Below, piece after piece: positions 36,001 to 46,600 of a stretch of DNA of 64,000 nt; position 1 is the stretch's first letter, and the number at the start of each line of letters is the position of its first letter. The stretch covers positions 133,303 through 197,302 of the forward strand of contig VWZL01001940.1 of the NCBI GenBank assembly GCA_013396915.1, written 5' to 3'. Below the pieces are notes generated by a model. That model was not told the DNA's origin and made no database searches. It was given only the letters and a program-made list of their open reading frames with translations. This DNA comes from Stercorarius parasiticus (Eukaryota; Chordata; Aves; Charadriiformes; Stercorariidae). The position numbers and the translations under genes were made by a program.

Positions 36001-39000
36001 GGTGTTGGAATGATGGGCTGTGGTGATGGGCCCAGTGAACAACTGAGGACGCACAATGCCTGGACCTTCTACTGGTGCCTATCTTAGATGTCTCCTTTGG
36101 CTGTAAAAGGAGGCAGTGTCCAGCTGTACTGTTTTTACTGTTGTGAAGAATGCCTGCCTTTACTTCCCCACACACAGGGTGCCCTAAGGATGGCGTTTGG
36201 TGTGTCTATGCAGCTCCTACAACATTTTAGTCACACGTGAATTACAGGGAGCTTTAACAGGTCCTAAGAACCATAGGCCTCCCATTCAAGTAGTGGATAC
36301 GTCTGAGCCAGAGCCCTTGTTTTCATGTGGCTAACTCCACACAGTGATGTCTTGGCACCTCCTCGCGACGACTCTAACCCCTGAACATGGGGGGTAATGT
36401 GGCCTGTTTCCAAACGCATCACAGTTTTAATTAAACAGGAAGAAGGCAGAGCCCCCCCCATAGGTCCCTCCCTGTGCCTGGAAAAGTCATTGAGCAGCTG
36501 CTGCTGGACCTTGCAAAATATTTGCAGAAAGTGAGCAGGTTTATCAGTGCTGCAAGGAGGAGCTTCCTGGCATGTGAAAACAGTGAGTGGGAGAGGGAGG
36601 GGAAATCGAAGTAGTTTAGATCTGTGAAAAGCAGCAAGTGTTTTATCTACAAACCTTTGTCCCCACCTATTAATAGATTAGCTATCTGGTTCTACTGTAG
36701 AAGTGACTGTGTCTCTCTTGCTCGCTCAGGAAACTGAAAAGAGCTCAGTGCTTTCAAAGCACCCTGTGGCCCTGCCGCTCTCCAGAGGAGGCTGACGCAG
36801 TGTGGCAAGTGTAGTATCTTACCTGCGGTAGGTGTTGGCCACCCAGTCGAGCAAGGTGTAGAGCTCGTTGAATTCCAATGGTCTATGGGTGAGATCTTGC
36901 AAGTGCGAGGCAATGGCATTATGAAAAGCCTCCACATATATGTCACACACCTTGTACTCCTCTGGATAGCACTTTTTTACTGATAACTTGATTTTCAGTA
37001 AGTCTTCACTCAGGTGTTTCTGGAGGAAACCTAAGTGGAGATCAAGCCAAGAACTCTCTTCTTCCTTCGATGCCATGGGTACTCTCTGGACTCTCTTTCT
37101 AGCGCTCTCTTTGATAGCTTCCCTCCATTCCTCCCTCCACTTTCTGGGTGTGCCGAGCAAGTCCAACCCAGGACAAGCAGCATTGCCTGTGTTAGGATGA
37201 GCTGCTTCTTCACGGGCAATTAAAGTCACCAGGGAGGTCAGCATGGTATCCTCTACAGCGGGATGCTCCAGTGTTCCCACCACGATGGACTGGATCGCAT
37301 TTGTGATGGAGTTATAAAGCAAATCCACGTCCTTGGACTTCCTCACAAACTCCTGGGGGTTATCTTTGTATTTCTCAGCATCCCGTTCAGCAATAGTCTC
37401 ATCTTCCAAGTACTTGATGCTTGCAAATGCTTCCAGAAGTTGCCTTTTCTGAATAAGTTCATTGATTTCCATTACTGCAGAAAGAAGGGGGGAAGGGGTT
37501 GGGACGAAGCAGGCATTAGGTGATTGGCAGGTTGGTAACACGACAAGATGCCCCACAGGGAGGCTTGCAGGGCCAGGTCCCAGCAGTGTCCCTGAGACTG
37601 ACCCAACCCCCCCCCAACCCCCCGATCACTCCAGCTCCTGTTTGACACAGGAGGAGAAAGCAGTGGGAATGCAATCACTACAAATTGAGCCACATCTCCA
37701 AACTGCTGGTTTCAGAGGTAGGAAATAGCCAAAAAACTGATTATAGCCCTGCAGGAAAACCTCAAGCAATGTCTGAGGAGGCTGCACAGAGGGGCACTGG
37801 GATCTCCGGCTGCATAAAACCACTCCTGGTTCTTCCCCTCTGTTAGTGTGGAGCTGGAGTGGGACTGGCAGCGGGAAGAGTTTGTGATATAGCCTCCCAG
37901 CAGGATTTCCTTTGGCAGGGGTGCCCTTGTTTCCTAGTGTACTCAGCACAGCTCTGCTGCTGCATTGGCCACAGTATCTCTGGCTGAAAGGGCATTCCAG
38001 CACGTTGCCCAGGAAGGCCAGGAAGGGTTGTTCAGAGGGGTAAGGGTTTTAACCTGAAGGAGGGGAGATTTAGATTAAATATTAGGAAGAAGTTCTTTAC
38101 TGTGAGGGTGGTGAGGCACCGAACAGGTTGCCCAGGGAAGTTGTGGCTGCCCCATCCCTGGAGGTGTTCAAGGCCAGGCTGGATGGGGCTTTGAGCAGCC
38201 TGGTCTGGTGGGAGGTGTCCATGCCCAGGGCAGGGGGTTGGAACTAGACGATCTTTAAGGTCCCTTCCAACGCGAACCATTCTCCGATTCTGATTCTGGT
38301 GTCCAGCGGGAGGGGTGGGAGGGAGCACAATAGGACAGACCCCCTCGGGCCCTCTGAGCTCCCAGGTCAGACATCTCACTAGTGGGTCATATCTGCCCCC
38401 AAGCCTACCCACCAGCGTGTCCTCCAGAGATACCAAGGCCCAGGGGGAGCGGGATACTGGCTTGGGGATGCTTCTAATACATTTTTGGGAACATTCCCTG
38501 TTCAGATGTAACGCTGGGCAAACCTGTCCTGATTTTGTGCATTATCAAGTTTTCCTAAGACACTTTCCCAGCTAATGTCACAGCTAAACTGGCTCCTGCA
38601 TTTCTGAAGACTGAGCAAAATGCTAACACAAAACTGCAGAGGTTGTCGCTGGTGATTTGTATTACGAGGACTCCTTGCGATGCAGGGACTGAGGTAGCAA
38701 GCCAGACACTGGCTCATACATGGCTGGCCATCCTTTCCAGCCTGTGCCTACCACAGCAAATGCCTCTGAAAGATGCCTCTTACCTGTTCCAGACATTTAG
38801 GAGACATTCTGTGAACGCTTGTGGTCCTCAGCCTCCTCTCAACCAAAAAGAGGGAGTTCTGGAGGACCAGAAGCCACAGCTTCTTGCTCTGCAGTTATTG
38901 CAATGTGCAATAACCCTTTTGCTGGGGACTGAGGAGAGTCTCTGGGATGATGGTCCCAGAGTCCCAGCAGGAGGAAATGGAGAAATACCAAAGTGTGACA

Positions 39001-41735
39001 GGTATGTGGAGTTCACACACCTGGGGTGGTTCAGAGTTGGTTGATAGGCTGTTCACCACCTGTATATAAACCTACCATCAGATGCCAAGCATCTCACCTG
39101 TGACATTTGTTTTCCAAGCAGTGAGCACTGCTGTTCCTGAATGGTTTGGGGACGTGTGTGCATTGGAGGGGGATCCAAACCTGTGGGTGCTTTCTCCTGG
39201 TGTTCAGGTCTCGCTGTGTTTTCCCCACCTCCTGTGTTTTTGGCACCCACTACCAGTACTGGCTGGTGTTGGCTGAGGCTGGGGGAAAGTCACTAAATCC
39301 CATTACCTCCAAAGTGGCTGAGGTCTACTGAGTTTCCCATTTCTTTTTCAAAACCTTGCTGGTGCAAGAACTACTGCCAGTAATATAAGAAGTATTTGCC
39401 ATGTGTTGAGGACATTCAAGAGCACTGTTAGCTTTTGAGAGGCCCTGGGAAGCTCTCGCCATCTCCAGCATCATAACGGGTGCTCTGAACAGGAGATCCC
39501 ACTGTGATACTGGGCATAACACAATATTAAAGAGGAGAAGGGAAAGTGTATTATTTAGGCATGTGTCCTTCTGGGACATACACATATAAAATGATACAGA
39601 AAAATTGGAAAGCAAAGAAGATACGAAGGACTGGTCCATAGCCCATGATTTATGCCCCTGGGCCTGTCTGCACACAGATTTTACCCCATATGCACCAAGT
39701 AATCTGTGCAGCGTAAGAGTATCTATACGAAGACAGAAATATACCAAATAACCCAACTATTAATGCAGCATACAATGCATGAAGCTTTGAGTTCCTATAT
39801 GGAGCTACAGTTTCTTTTGCACTCAGAGGGGAGGGAGATTGTGCCAATTAACTTAGTCTCTTCTAGAAAATGAATATAAAACCTGCGTTTGCACAAGTGC
39901 TTGCAGTGAGAGACTAAAGGAGTACATTCTGTTCTGTTTATCAAAGTGAAAAAACACCATTTAATCACCATCTAGGATAATTATTCAGGGAGGTGATATT
40001 GGGTGCTAAATGGATCTTTAATTTAGTAATACAAGACCAGCCAGCTGGTAGTTGAAGGAAGACAATTGAAAGGCAATTAACCATTGTGCAGCTTAATGGT
40101 GCACATGGTGGAGTCTCCATCGCTTGCCATATTTATCTCAGGATGGGATGTGTTTCTGACAGAGCTGCTCTAGTCTAGGCCAATCACGAGTTATTGGGCA
40201 CAGGATGGGCCTTATTAATGCAATTCCTCAGCTTGTTTATTGCAGGAGATGAAAAGGGCTTATGGTAACATTTCCAGTCGCTCCTCATCTATGACCCTTT
40301 GAGACCAGACTAGCAAAGTTTATGAGATGGGCTCAGATCCGGCTTACCAACCTCACAATGTATCAGTGCAAAAGCAGTAAGTAACTTCATGGCACAGTAG
40401 AGCGCATTGTAGCAGTGAGACAATGTCAGCCCTTCTACCTGATCCCCATGACATCCTATGCAGTAGACCAAGAATTTCTTTCTAGAAATTTAGGCTGAGG
40501 AAAGGTCAAGCCATGTTGACCCACTTCAGTCTATCTCCTGGTGGGTGCATTGTAGTACCTCTGCCTTCGGAATGTGGAGGAGAATGGTGCTCAAACTAAG
40601 ATCAAAGTCATTGCAGTCTGCCCACGCTTGGGGAAAGATGACAGTTATGCTGAAGGTAATTATTTTAATTTGACTAAGACCCGTCTATATAATGCTGACA
40701 AAATGCATGAGAGTAACCAGCTTTGGGAAAACAAACCAAACAAATACTTGCAGCAATGCTGTTGTGAGAAGAATAGATGGAAAGTCAGCGCAAGAGAGTA
40801 AAATCATCTGCAGAGGTCCCTTTGCAAGGCAGTCTCTAAGATTAGGAACCAAAGTGGAGATGCCAAAGCAGATCGCATCCAAACCATCTTTTTTCCCCTT
40901 CAAGGCCTTGCAGCAACCTACAGAATACAATCTGGGGACCATCAGTCTGAGAACTAAAAAGCAGAAATTGTCCAGAAGTGCAATGCAGGCAATAGCGTAG
41001 GAATAGCACTTCTGAATACTATCAGACCAGCAGTTCCCAAACTGCAATCAGCAGATTGGTGACTGATATGTATGATGCGCAATATGTCTGCTGATACGTG
41101 GGCCAACGCGTTGATGTGTTGATTGTAGGCAGGTTGTGGATATGGTTAAACTAACGTAGTGGAGGCCACAGAACAGCCTGTTCGGTGATGGGCGACCTGC
41201 CCATGCTGGGCCAGGTAACACCCCAAAGAGTTTGTGCAAGGGGGGACAGTTGTCTCTGCCCTGTAATGGGATGCCTGGTTCTTTAGCATCTCTGTTGGGC
41301 CTGAGACATGCAAAGTGTAAATTAGTTGAAGGTTACGTATATCCTGCCAAGCAAATTACACTGGTGGTTTTGCTTCTTACCTGACAGAGGCTTTCCTTGA
41401 ATGGGCTCTGCTTCTAGCTTCTCACCGATCTCCTCCACACCATTACAGACTGTGGATTTGTTCTCCTCGTAGCTCTTGGAGAATCGCAAAGAAAGTCGTT
41501 TTCCTTTCCAAGTACCGGTACCTTCCTTTCCTTTCTCTTTGTTCGGACTTCGTTTTGATTTCCGGATGCTTAACATTGTTTTAATACCTCTTTCAAAGAA
41601 CCCACTGTCCGTGCTATGCAAATTTGGGCTGCCCAGTTCAGAAGCAACCTCCATCTTTTCCTTCCCTGCACTGTTTGTCAGAGAGGCTGGTTCTTCGGTC
41701 ACACTCCTTGGGCCTAACTCCATGTATCTATTCAT
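20465..41735 (-). CDS. EXOC3L4: EXOC3L4 (exocyst complex component 3-like 4), complete, 11 coding exons
   Basis: Coding exons on the minus strand, in transcript order: 41735-41381, 37474-36823, 33839-33722, 32672-32547, 31288-31188, 29228-29133, 26950-26836, 24828-24706, 24019-23867, 22890-22769, 20627-20465. Every intron is GT-AG, all ten junctions keep frame, and the sum is 2124 nt (707 residues plus TAA). Residues 1-118 are polar and basic; residues about 120-690 form the helical Sec6/EXOC3-type body. Landmarks are [12 protein letters not shown] (exon 2), [16 protein letters not shown] (exon 9) and the C-terminal [14 protein letters not shown]. As recalled from the family, these fit EXOC3L4 better than its paralogue TNFAIP2, especially [20 protein letters not shown] and the ...VIISCF end. 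EXOC3 (Sec6) is a vesicle-tethering exocyst subunit and TNFAIP2 (M-Sec) acts in membrane protrusions; EXOC3L4's own role is poorly defined. The start is the first in-frame ATG after an in-frame stop, with A at -3. No frameshift or stop was seen. A TNFAIP2 assignment is the main alternative. Confidence 0.9.
22180..22446 (+). mobile_element. CR1 LINE 3' fragment (plus orientation, intron 10)
   Basis: The plus-strand frame reads [20 protein letters not shown], then [20 protein letters not shown], the conserved tail of the CR1 ORF2 reverse-transcriptase protein. This is followed by the 3' UTR with TTGGACTAGATGATC and the ATTCTAT-type terminal repeats. 5'-truncated, as usual for CR1. It is antisense to the host gene. 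Confidence 0.9.
22447..22523 (+). repeat. (ATTCT)n microsatellite grown from a CR1 tail
   Basis: About fifteen imperfect ATTCT/ACTCT pentamers directly after the CR1 3' end. CR1 normally ends in a few ATTCT(A/G)TG octamers, so the array probably arose by slippage of that tail. Confidence 0.85.
22769..22890 (-). CDS. EXOC3L4: EXOC3L4 coding exon 10 (residues 614-653)
   Basis: 122 nt. Acceptor CGTTCACAG|GGC, donor ATCAG|GTACGT. Starts [20 protein letters not shown] and ends YPDI plus AG, which joins G of exon 11 to make Arg654. The reading frame runs on past the donor for 37 further codons to a TAG, which could be mistaken for the true C-terminus. The strong donor and the homologous exon 11 show otherwise. 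Confidence 0.93.
23867..24019 (-). CDS. EXOC3L4: EXOC3L4 coding exon 9 (residues 563-613)
   Basis: 153 nt, exactly 51 codons. Acceptor GCTTTTCTTAACCAG|GAG, donor GATCAG|GTATGT. Begins [20 protein letters not shown], the most recognisable family motif in the gene (human EXOC3L4 has a Tyr-Val-Val-Arg-Glu-Tyr core here; TNFAIP2 has a Val-Lys-Glu-Tyr-Ile core). Both edges are phase 0. Confidence 0.95.
24706..24828 (-). CDS. EXOC3L4: EXOC3L4 coding exon 8 (residues 522-562)
   Basis: 123 nt, exactly 41 codons. Acceptor GGTCTTTTTTCAG|CCA, donor GGGCAG|GTAGGC. Starts [14 protein letters not shown] and contains [11 protein letters not shown]; the PL....L....W pattern is shared by EXOC3L4 and TNFAIP2. 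Both edges are phase 0. Confidence 0.92.
26836..26950 (-). CDS. EXOC3L4: EXOC3L4 coding exon 7 (residues 483-521)
   Basis: 115 nt. The acceptor follows a long CT repeat (TCTCTCTCTCCCTCTCCAG); donor GCTCAG|GTAAGA. The first base completes Val483. Encodes an amphipathic segment containing [16 protein letters not shown] and ending KLRTKAQ, matching the EELQK region of the family. Confidence 0.92.
29133..29228 (-). CDS. EXOC3L4: EXOC3L4 coding exon 6 (residues 451-482)
   Basis: 96 nt. Acceptor CTTCTCCTGCAG|GTTTGG, donor CTAGT|GTAAGT with a perfect intronic hexamer. Encodes [10 protein letters not shown], then an aromatic-rich helix [14 protein letters not shown]. Both edges are phase 2, so the exon could be skipped without a frameshift. 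Confidence 0.9.
29968..30090 (+). repeat. Homopurine tract with A31 and A18 runs in EXOC3L4 intron 5
   Basis: 31 A residues (29968-29998), TTT, 18 A residues (30002-30019), then an A/G-rich stretch with G7 and G6 runs, almost free of pyrimidines to about 30090. In the EXOC3L4 transcript this is a U-rich tract followed by intron. It could be an old poly(A) tail with purine-rich expansion; no recognisable retroposed body was seen on its left side. Homopolymer length may be affected by sequencing error. Confidence 0.9.
31188..31288 (-). CDS. EXOC3L4: EXOC3L4 coding exon 5 (residues 418-450)
   Basis: 101 nt starting [20 protein letters not shown] and ending FIP plus AG, which joins G of exon 6 to make Arg451. 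Acceptor CCCTTTTCTAG|ATC is good. The donor is AAG|GTCATC, poor beyond the GT. The exon was found by searching for the missing phase-0 to phase-2 segment between exons 4 and 6; the translation aligns with the homologous helix of EXOC3L4 (…EH.K..G.IS…), which supports this edge despite the weak donor. Confidence 0.85.
31985..32029 (+). repeat. Polypyrimidine tract in EXOC3L4 intron 4, ending in T17
   Basis: TTTC repeats, then CT-rich sequence, then a 17-T run (32013-32029). In the minus-strand pre-mRNA this is an A/G-rich tract about 700 nt upstream of exon 5. Confidence 0.9.
32547..32672 (-). CDS. EXOC3L4: EXOC3L4 coding exon 4 (residues 376-417)
   Basis: 126 nt, exactly 42 codons, beginning [20 protein letters not shown] and ending LSFDIQT. 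Acceptor ATTTAG|GGG. The donor is ACG|GTATTT, which lacks G at +5 and is weaker than the other donors of the gene except that of exon 5. Both edges are phase 0, so skipping this exon alone would keep frame. Confidence 0.9.
33722..33839 (-). CDS. EXOC3L4: EXOC3L4 coding exon 3 (residues 336-375)
   Basis: 118 nt. Acceptor CTTTCCAG|TGAAC, donor GCAAAG|GTGAGA. The first base completes Ser336, followed by [10 protein letters not shown] and, near the end, [12 protein letters not shown]. Human EXOC3L4 has a similar Phe-Leu-Gly segment and an Asp-Tyr motif here. Ends at phase 0. Confidence 0.92.
33840..36822 (-). other. EXOC3L4 intron 2
   Basis: 3.0 kb. No repeat family or additional exon recognised. 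Exons 2 and 3 join perfectly in phase 2, so no coding exon is missing here. Confidence 0.85.
36823..37474 (-). CDS. EXOC3L4: EXOC3L4 coding exon 2 (residues 119-335)
   Basis: 652 nt, the largest exon. Acceptor CTTTCTGCAG|TAATGG follows a strong pyrimidine tract (CCTTCCCCCCTTCTTT); donor CGCAG|GTAAGA. It opens the Sec6-like body with [17 protein letters not shown], a helical segment matching the start of the EXOC3-like domain. The middle contains [17 protein letters not shown], and the end contains [13 protein letters not shown]. The exon ends two bases into codon 336 (AG|T, Ser). Confidence 0.95.
37475..41380 (-). other. EXOC3L4 intron 1
   Basis: 3.9 kb, the largest intron. It holds a plus-oriented CR1 fragment near 38015-38305 (antisense to the gene). 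No further exon-like sequence was recognised. Confidence 0.85.
38015..38305 (+). mobile_element. CR1 LINE 3' fragment (plus orientation, intron 1)
   Basis: Contains the CR1 tail in DNA form: GGGGAGATTTAGATTAAATA, TTAGGAAGAAGTTCTTTACT, then CCTGGAGGTGTTCAAGGCC, GGTTGGAACTAGACGATCTT and TTCCGATTCTGATTCTG-like 3' ends. The boundaries are approximate. It is antisense to EXOC3L4. Confidence 0.9.
41381..41735 (-). CDS. EXOC3L4: EXOC3L4 coding exon 1 (residues 1-118, basic N-terminal region)
   Basis: Starts [10 protein letters not shown] and ends ...GKPLS plus one base (G) before the donor CAG|GTAAGA; that base joins TA of exon 2 to give Val119. Residues 51-90 are strongly basic, with [13 protein letters not shown] and [12 protein letters not shown] segments. 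The frame stays open upstream of the ATG to a consensus acceptor (TTTCAG, exon edge 41780), so the exon probably continues as 5' UTR to that point and a further noncoding exon lies upstream. An in-frame TAG lies just beyond that acceptor. The region is less conserved than the Sec6 body, so the start is the least certain part of the gene. Confidence 0.8.
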
Positions 41736-41780
41736 CTTGTCTTTCAACAAGGGGTTTTCCAAACAGGTTGATGGTAACCA
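41736..41780 (-). other. EXOC3L4: Probable 5' UTR part of EXOC3L4 exon 1 with splice acceptor
   Basis: On the minus strand a T-rich tract ends in TTTCAG, leaving 45 nt before the proposed ATG. The pyrimidine tract is broken by a few purines but fits an acceptor. If the exon were instead unspliced at its 5' end, an out-of-frame ATGCATTTC would lie about 55 nt upstream of the start. The upstream exon was not identified with confidence. Confidence 0.45.
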
Positions 41781-44700
41781 CTGAAATGCATAAAAACAGC
41801 AGAACTAAATGAGACGTTCATAACAAGGTATTATTGTGTCTCCAAAGTCAGTCCTGGACTGAAAATCTGGCCCATCCCTTTCCTGTGCCTAATATAAGGA
41901 CAGAGCAAGCTGTTCTGGTCTATAGCAACTGAAACAATCTCTCTACCCACAGACAAAAGGTGCTGCCCTGCTTTTAGCTTTGGAAAGCTCTACTTAACTC
42001 CATAAATCAGGAAGGTGGCACCTATTTCCCCAGCGCCAAGGAATCACTATGTGTAAGCGTACCATTTTGTTGGTTAACAAGGTATGGTTTTACTTCCCGT
42101 TTTTCTCGGTGGATTTCCAGCCGCGTAGGCATGATAACCCTTCCTGAGCCGCACTGAGGTGCTGCTGCGGACACAGCAACTTTGGGTCGTGCTGCTGTTT
42201 CTGCCCTGCTTAAGCCCTGACCTGCGGCTGCTGGAAGGTGGCCCAGGGGTGAGCGGTCCCCAGCAGGTGGCTAAGCTCTGCTCTAGCCCCTTCCATCAAG
42301 CCCACAGCAGTCTCCGCACTCCGAATCGTCATGGTTACCGTGCAGGAGGCTGTACGATGCGGTAAAAGTTCTCATCGCTCATCCTGCCTCAGCGCCCTGG
42401 CATGCTGAGAACGGGTATCTTGAGGGCCAAGCAAAGCCCCTGCGTGAGCCACAGGGGATGCTGCAGGAGATTTCAGATTTCAACAGAAGTACTCCTGATA
42501 GTGCTCCCAGGCTGTAGTCACATCCCCTGCGCTTGCTCAGCTCCTGCCCTCCTGCAAGCAAATCGTCTCCCCTCCCTGAGGGCTGGCCTGGGCGCTTGGG
42601 AAGGGGGAAGCGGGGTTTTGCCTTCCCTGCCTTGCAAAGGGCTCTCACCAGGTCACCAGCTAACACGGTCCGCTCATGGGGACATTGTACATTGCAGAGC
42701 TCCGAGGATGGCAAATGCCACGTTCCCCCACAGCAGGCTCAAGGCAGCTCAGCCATCAGTTTAAATCATTAGAAACAGCTATTGCTTGAGGTCACCCAGG
42801 AACTGCCCATCTGAGGTCTGTCCAGCACACAGGAGCCAGAGACTGAAATATGATTGCAGTGAACAGACATGTTGGAACTCTGAAAATAGATCTCATCTTT
42901 CCTCGATCCGAGTTTGGCCAGAGTTTCACTCCCTTGTGCATGGTTATTTCACAGGCTATACATCTTCCCGGGGGTTTGCTGAGCTGCTAGCACTGTGGGG
43001 CTCAGCCCCTGCATCGCACCCTCTCAGGGGAATATTTAATCATAGATTGCCTTGCTCGGGATCTCATGCTATCACAACCCATAGAGAGGGTGGGACGGAG
43101 AGGAGGGTACCTCATTTCCCAGGGATTTCAGTAGGAAGGGGGCTGAGCCTCTAGCTCAAACCCTGCATGGGGGCTCTGTGGCCAGAGCAGAGCAGCAGCA
43201 TCGATCAAAGGGGTGAGCTGTGCAGTGGAGGGAGCCAGGGCAGGAGGACCATAAGAGGTGAGCCCATGGGCAAAGAAAGAGAAGGGGTACACACCCTGGT
43301 ACCGACCGAACCGATCCTCTCTGCAGCGAGCTGGGATAACGCAGGCGTGATCCACAGAAACTGAGAGCCAGTCTGTGCCTCAGGAGGTCCTGGGGAGATG
43401 CGGTGGTGGGTGGGCAGCTCTGCAGGGCAGAGGTCCAGGTGAGCTCACCCACCTCAGCTGTCTGGAGCACCGTCCCGCACACCCACGCTGGCCTGGGGGC
43501 TCCCTCCGTGCATGGCGCTGCTCTCCATCCTCCTTTGCCCTCTGGAAAACAGCTCTTGGAAGTGGGAAAAAAGGCCTGTCCCTACGTGCCCAAGACCTTC
43601 AGAACCTTCTTCTGTTTGCTCCCCAGAAGAGACTCCAGCACCCTTTCACTTTCATTATATCTGGGGATTTAAAAGAAGGGAAGAGGCGGGGAGAAATGCT
43701 GAACGAGCTCCAAGTGTTCAAAGTTAATGATTTACCCTACAGTTGGAGATGGAAGTGAGACCAGGGGCTTGACTGGGATGAGCTACTGGGCTGAGCTGGC
43801 ACAGGGCAGCTGTGGGAGAAGGATTGTGGCACCTTGTCCTGTGCTGGTGGGGCAAAGCCCCACGGTGTCTGGGTGTGGGGGTTCAAAAGCAGCCTCAGAG
43901 CTGCTGACTGGGAACGGCTGCATTTCACCCTCTTCTGCCCCGTTTCTGGAGGTCACAGGTGGCTCGGTCCTAATAATGATTGCCAGGCGTGGGGGAGGAA
44001 TGGGGAGGGACGTGTCCCGTGGTTATACATTTATATATTCACCTTCTCATTCCTCACTTTGTCCCAAGGGCACTAATTTCCATGGGGATACTGTCCCTAG
44101 ATCCTTCCGTCCCCGGAGCATTTGGGCACCTCAGAGGGAACTCAAAGCAAAGGAGCAAAAAAGGGGTCTGGAAGGCTTAAATGACATTAAACACAGTCAC
44201 TTGGCTTGTCACTGAATGGTGTAAGTGATTTAAGCCTGGGGACCCTGCAGTGCCCAGACAGAGCTGTCCCAAGTGGCCGAGACCCCGGTGTGAAGCAAGA
44301 GGTGTAAATCAGGAGGTGCCACTGTGCCATGGGCAACATGCACTTCTTTGCTTTAGGAGCCTGCCAGCTCGTCACTTGCCCATGTGATAGGGGAGATCAG
44401 AGGGTTTATTGAGAGATTGATGCAATAACATAAAGTCCTGTGACATTTGGACTTTGTGCCATGCAGAGAACAATGCAGTTCGTAACTACCCTAAGGCTGG
44501 GAGATACTGTGTGTCCAGCCGATGGAAAACGCGTGCGGTGGGAATCATTGTGGTCAGCTAAAAAAGGAAAAGCAGCAGCGCAGACTGGTGGGAAGATGCC
44601 CAGATGGCGAGACGGGACTGGGCAGAGCATTGTTTGGGGCTGCCCCATAGTGCAGGGGGAGCCCTGCCAGACACCTCCCCCAGCCAGGTGGCCCAGAGCT

Positions 44701-46139
44701 CAGCTTTTTGCCCTTGGGCTCTTCAAAGCCACGTTTAAGCCAGAGACCGCCCTGCTGTGCTGGGGAAAACCACGATGGGTAACGCTTCTACCACTCTGGC
44801 AGGGTGACAAAGGGAGGGAACTATTTGCTCAGGCACACACTGAGGTGTGGAAAGCCCCTTCGCACACAAAGTCCAACTAAACCTCTTTCCATCCAGGTCA
44901 CTAATTGTCTCCCCCCCCCCGGCATTTACGAGCTGTTGGTTTGTACAGACAGACTTGCTAGGGCTGGGGTGCAACCAGAGCAGGCGGCAGGTCCGACATG
45001 GATGGGTTCTGATCCGGACCTCCCTGGGAGGTGCCAGCTACTCCAAAACACAGCTAGCACCAGGGCCTGCCGGGATGCTGATAGACACAACCCCGGGAGA
45101 GCTCTGCACCCACAGTTTAGGTCATCTCTCTCCCCATAGCTCTTTCCAGTGCTCCCTCCCAGCACCAGCTCTCAAGGAGCACGCCTGCTCCTGGAAATGC
45201 CATCAGGGCAATGCTGATTCCAGGAGTCTGGGCCCCAGAAGGTCATAAGAATTTAAAAATTTACTATAGTGTGCAGTTGTTTACCATTTTCCTTCAATTT
45301 TGCTAGAAGGTTGTAACCCTCAAGCTATCTGTGAGGGTTAATTTTCTTTGAAAAGGAAACCTAAGGTCTGCTTACTCCAGGAGGGGGCTTCAAAGAAAAA
45401 CAAACAAACAAACCACTGATTGTGGTGAAGTTCAATAAAATGGTAAAGCTGGGTGATGCTATAATACGTCTATCCCTTCCTGCTCTCTGTAGCCCCTGGA
45501 GAGAAAAGTCTTCAAGAAGTCCATCTCCTTCACACGTCACCATTAGCAGCCCTGCAGTATCTGGTGTATGTTTTCTCAGCAGTACCATGGTGGAGCTGGT
45601 GAGTGTTCAGAGAACTTTGCACTAAAAAGATGGTGGTCCCTACTGCCATGGGCACCATGTGGACACCACTCTGTCCCCAGCGAGCCATGGGCCACCCGTG
45701 CCAGCCCTGCCAGGTGTTGCAGGCCCACGATGCTCCTCCGTCCCTCCCAGGCACCAGGAAGGCGCAGCCCTCGGATGCTAAACTCACAACCTTGCTCTTG
45801 AGGTGGATGAGTGAACTGGGGAGAAAAGCCAATCCTTGCAGTAGGTGGCCTCCAACTGTTTTTCCCCAGCAATGCTTTGGGTTGTCTCCTGCTCAGCCTT
45901 TGCTAATCCACCCACTGGTGCAACGACAGCCACGCAGCATCCCGGCTGCGCCAGCCTTCATACCCCAGCCAGCACGTGGCGCTCCGTACGGTTGTTCAGC
46001 CCTGCCATCAACGGGAACACATGTTCCTGAAAAGATCTGGCCATCTGGAGGAAGCATCGTGAAACTACCTTCCATCCAGCAGCACCGGCTTAATTGCCTT
46101 TTGGGTCTCCAGGCACAGTCGTGAGAACAGATTACTCAC
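41781..46139. other. Upstream of EXOC3L4, no gene recognised
   Basis: Probably holds the EXOC3L4 promoter or first intron. There is no strong CpG island; a C10 run lies near 44911-44920. Confidence 0.5.
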
Positions 46140-46245
46140 CGTCTGGGGGTTTGAATATGGATGCTTTCAGCCTGAGCCAGCAGCAGGCTGGTGGACCAGG
46201 CTAAGCTTGGACCTTCCCCCTGGGACAACTCAACCAGGGAGATGA
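46140..46245 (-). other. Candidate noncoding upstream exon of EXOC3L4
   Basis: A minus-strand donor ACG|GTGAGT (exon edge 46140) lies 4.4 kb upstream of the exon 1 acceptor at 41780 and is among the better donors to its right. There is no clear promoter on its right side. Speculative. Confidence 0.2.
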
Positions 46246-46504
46246 AAACAGAAAAGAAAGCAAAAATGGATTGAGAAATCACAAGTAAGAGAAAGGTGCC
46301 TCAGAACTGTGGTCAGGGATCTCATAGCAAGTGGCTTCTTCAAGCCTCCCTCATTCTGGGGCTTGGGCTCTCTTCCCAGCAAGTATTTGTGCAGCTCAGA
46401 GATACCTGCTGAGACCTGTGTTTGCTTGTCCTGTCCCTGCTTTGGCTTAATCTGTGTTTAACAGCCACAGTTAAAGCAGGACAACCTCCGGAGCTTGTTG
46501 CTCT

Positions 46505-46600
46505 TCCTCCTGCCTCAGTTTCCCCACCCGTGAAATGCAGGTATTCAGTTTACCCTCCTTGGGAGGGTCATATAGATGAGGTGTGTTGGTTGCTCTCTTT
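46505..46600 (+). mobile_element. MIR-like SINE relic
   Basis: Contains CCTGCCTCAGTTTCCCCAC, then GTGAAATGCAGGTA, CTCCTTGGGAGGGTCATA and GATGAGG, the order expected of the MIR 3' half. Such relics are old and shared among amniotes. Confidence 0.6.

Noticed and set aside
39260..39345. Second MIR-like fragment
   Set aside because: Only a short resemblance (GGGGGAAAGTCACTAAATCC); too weak to call.
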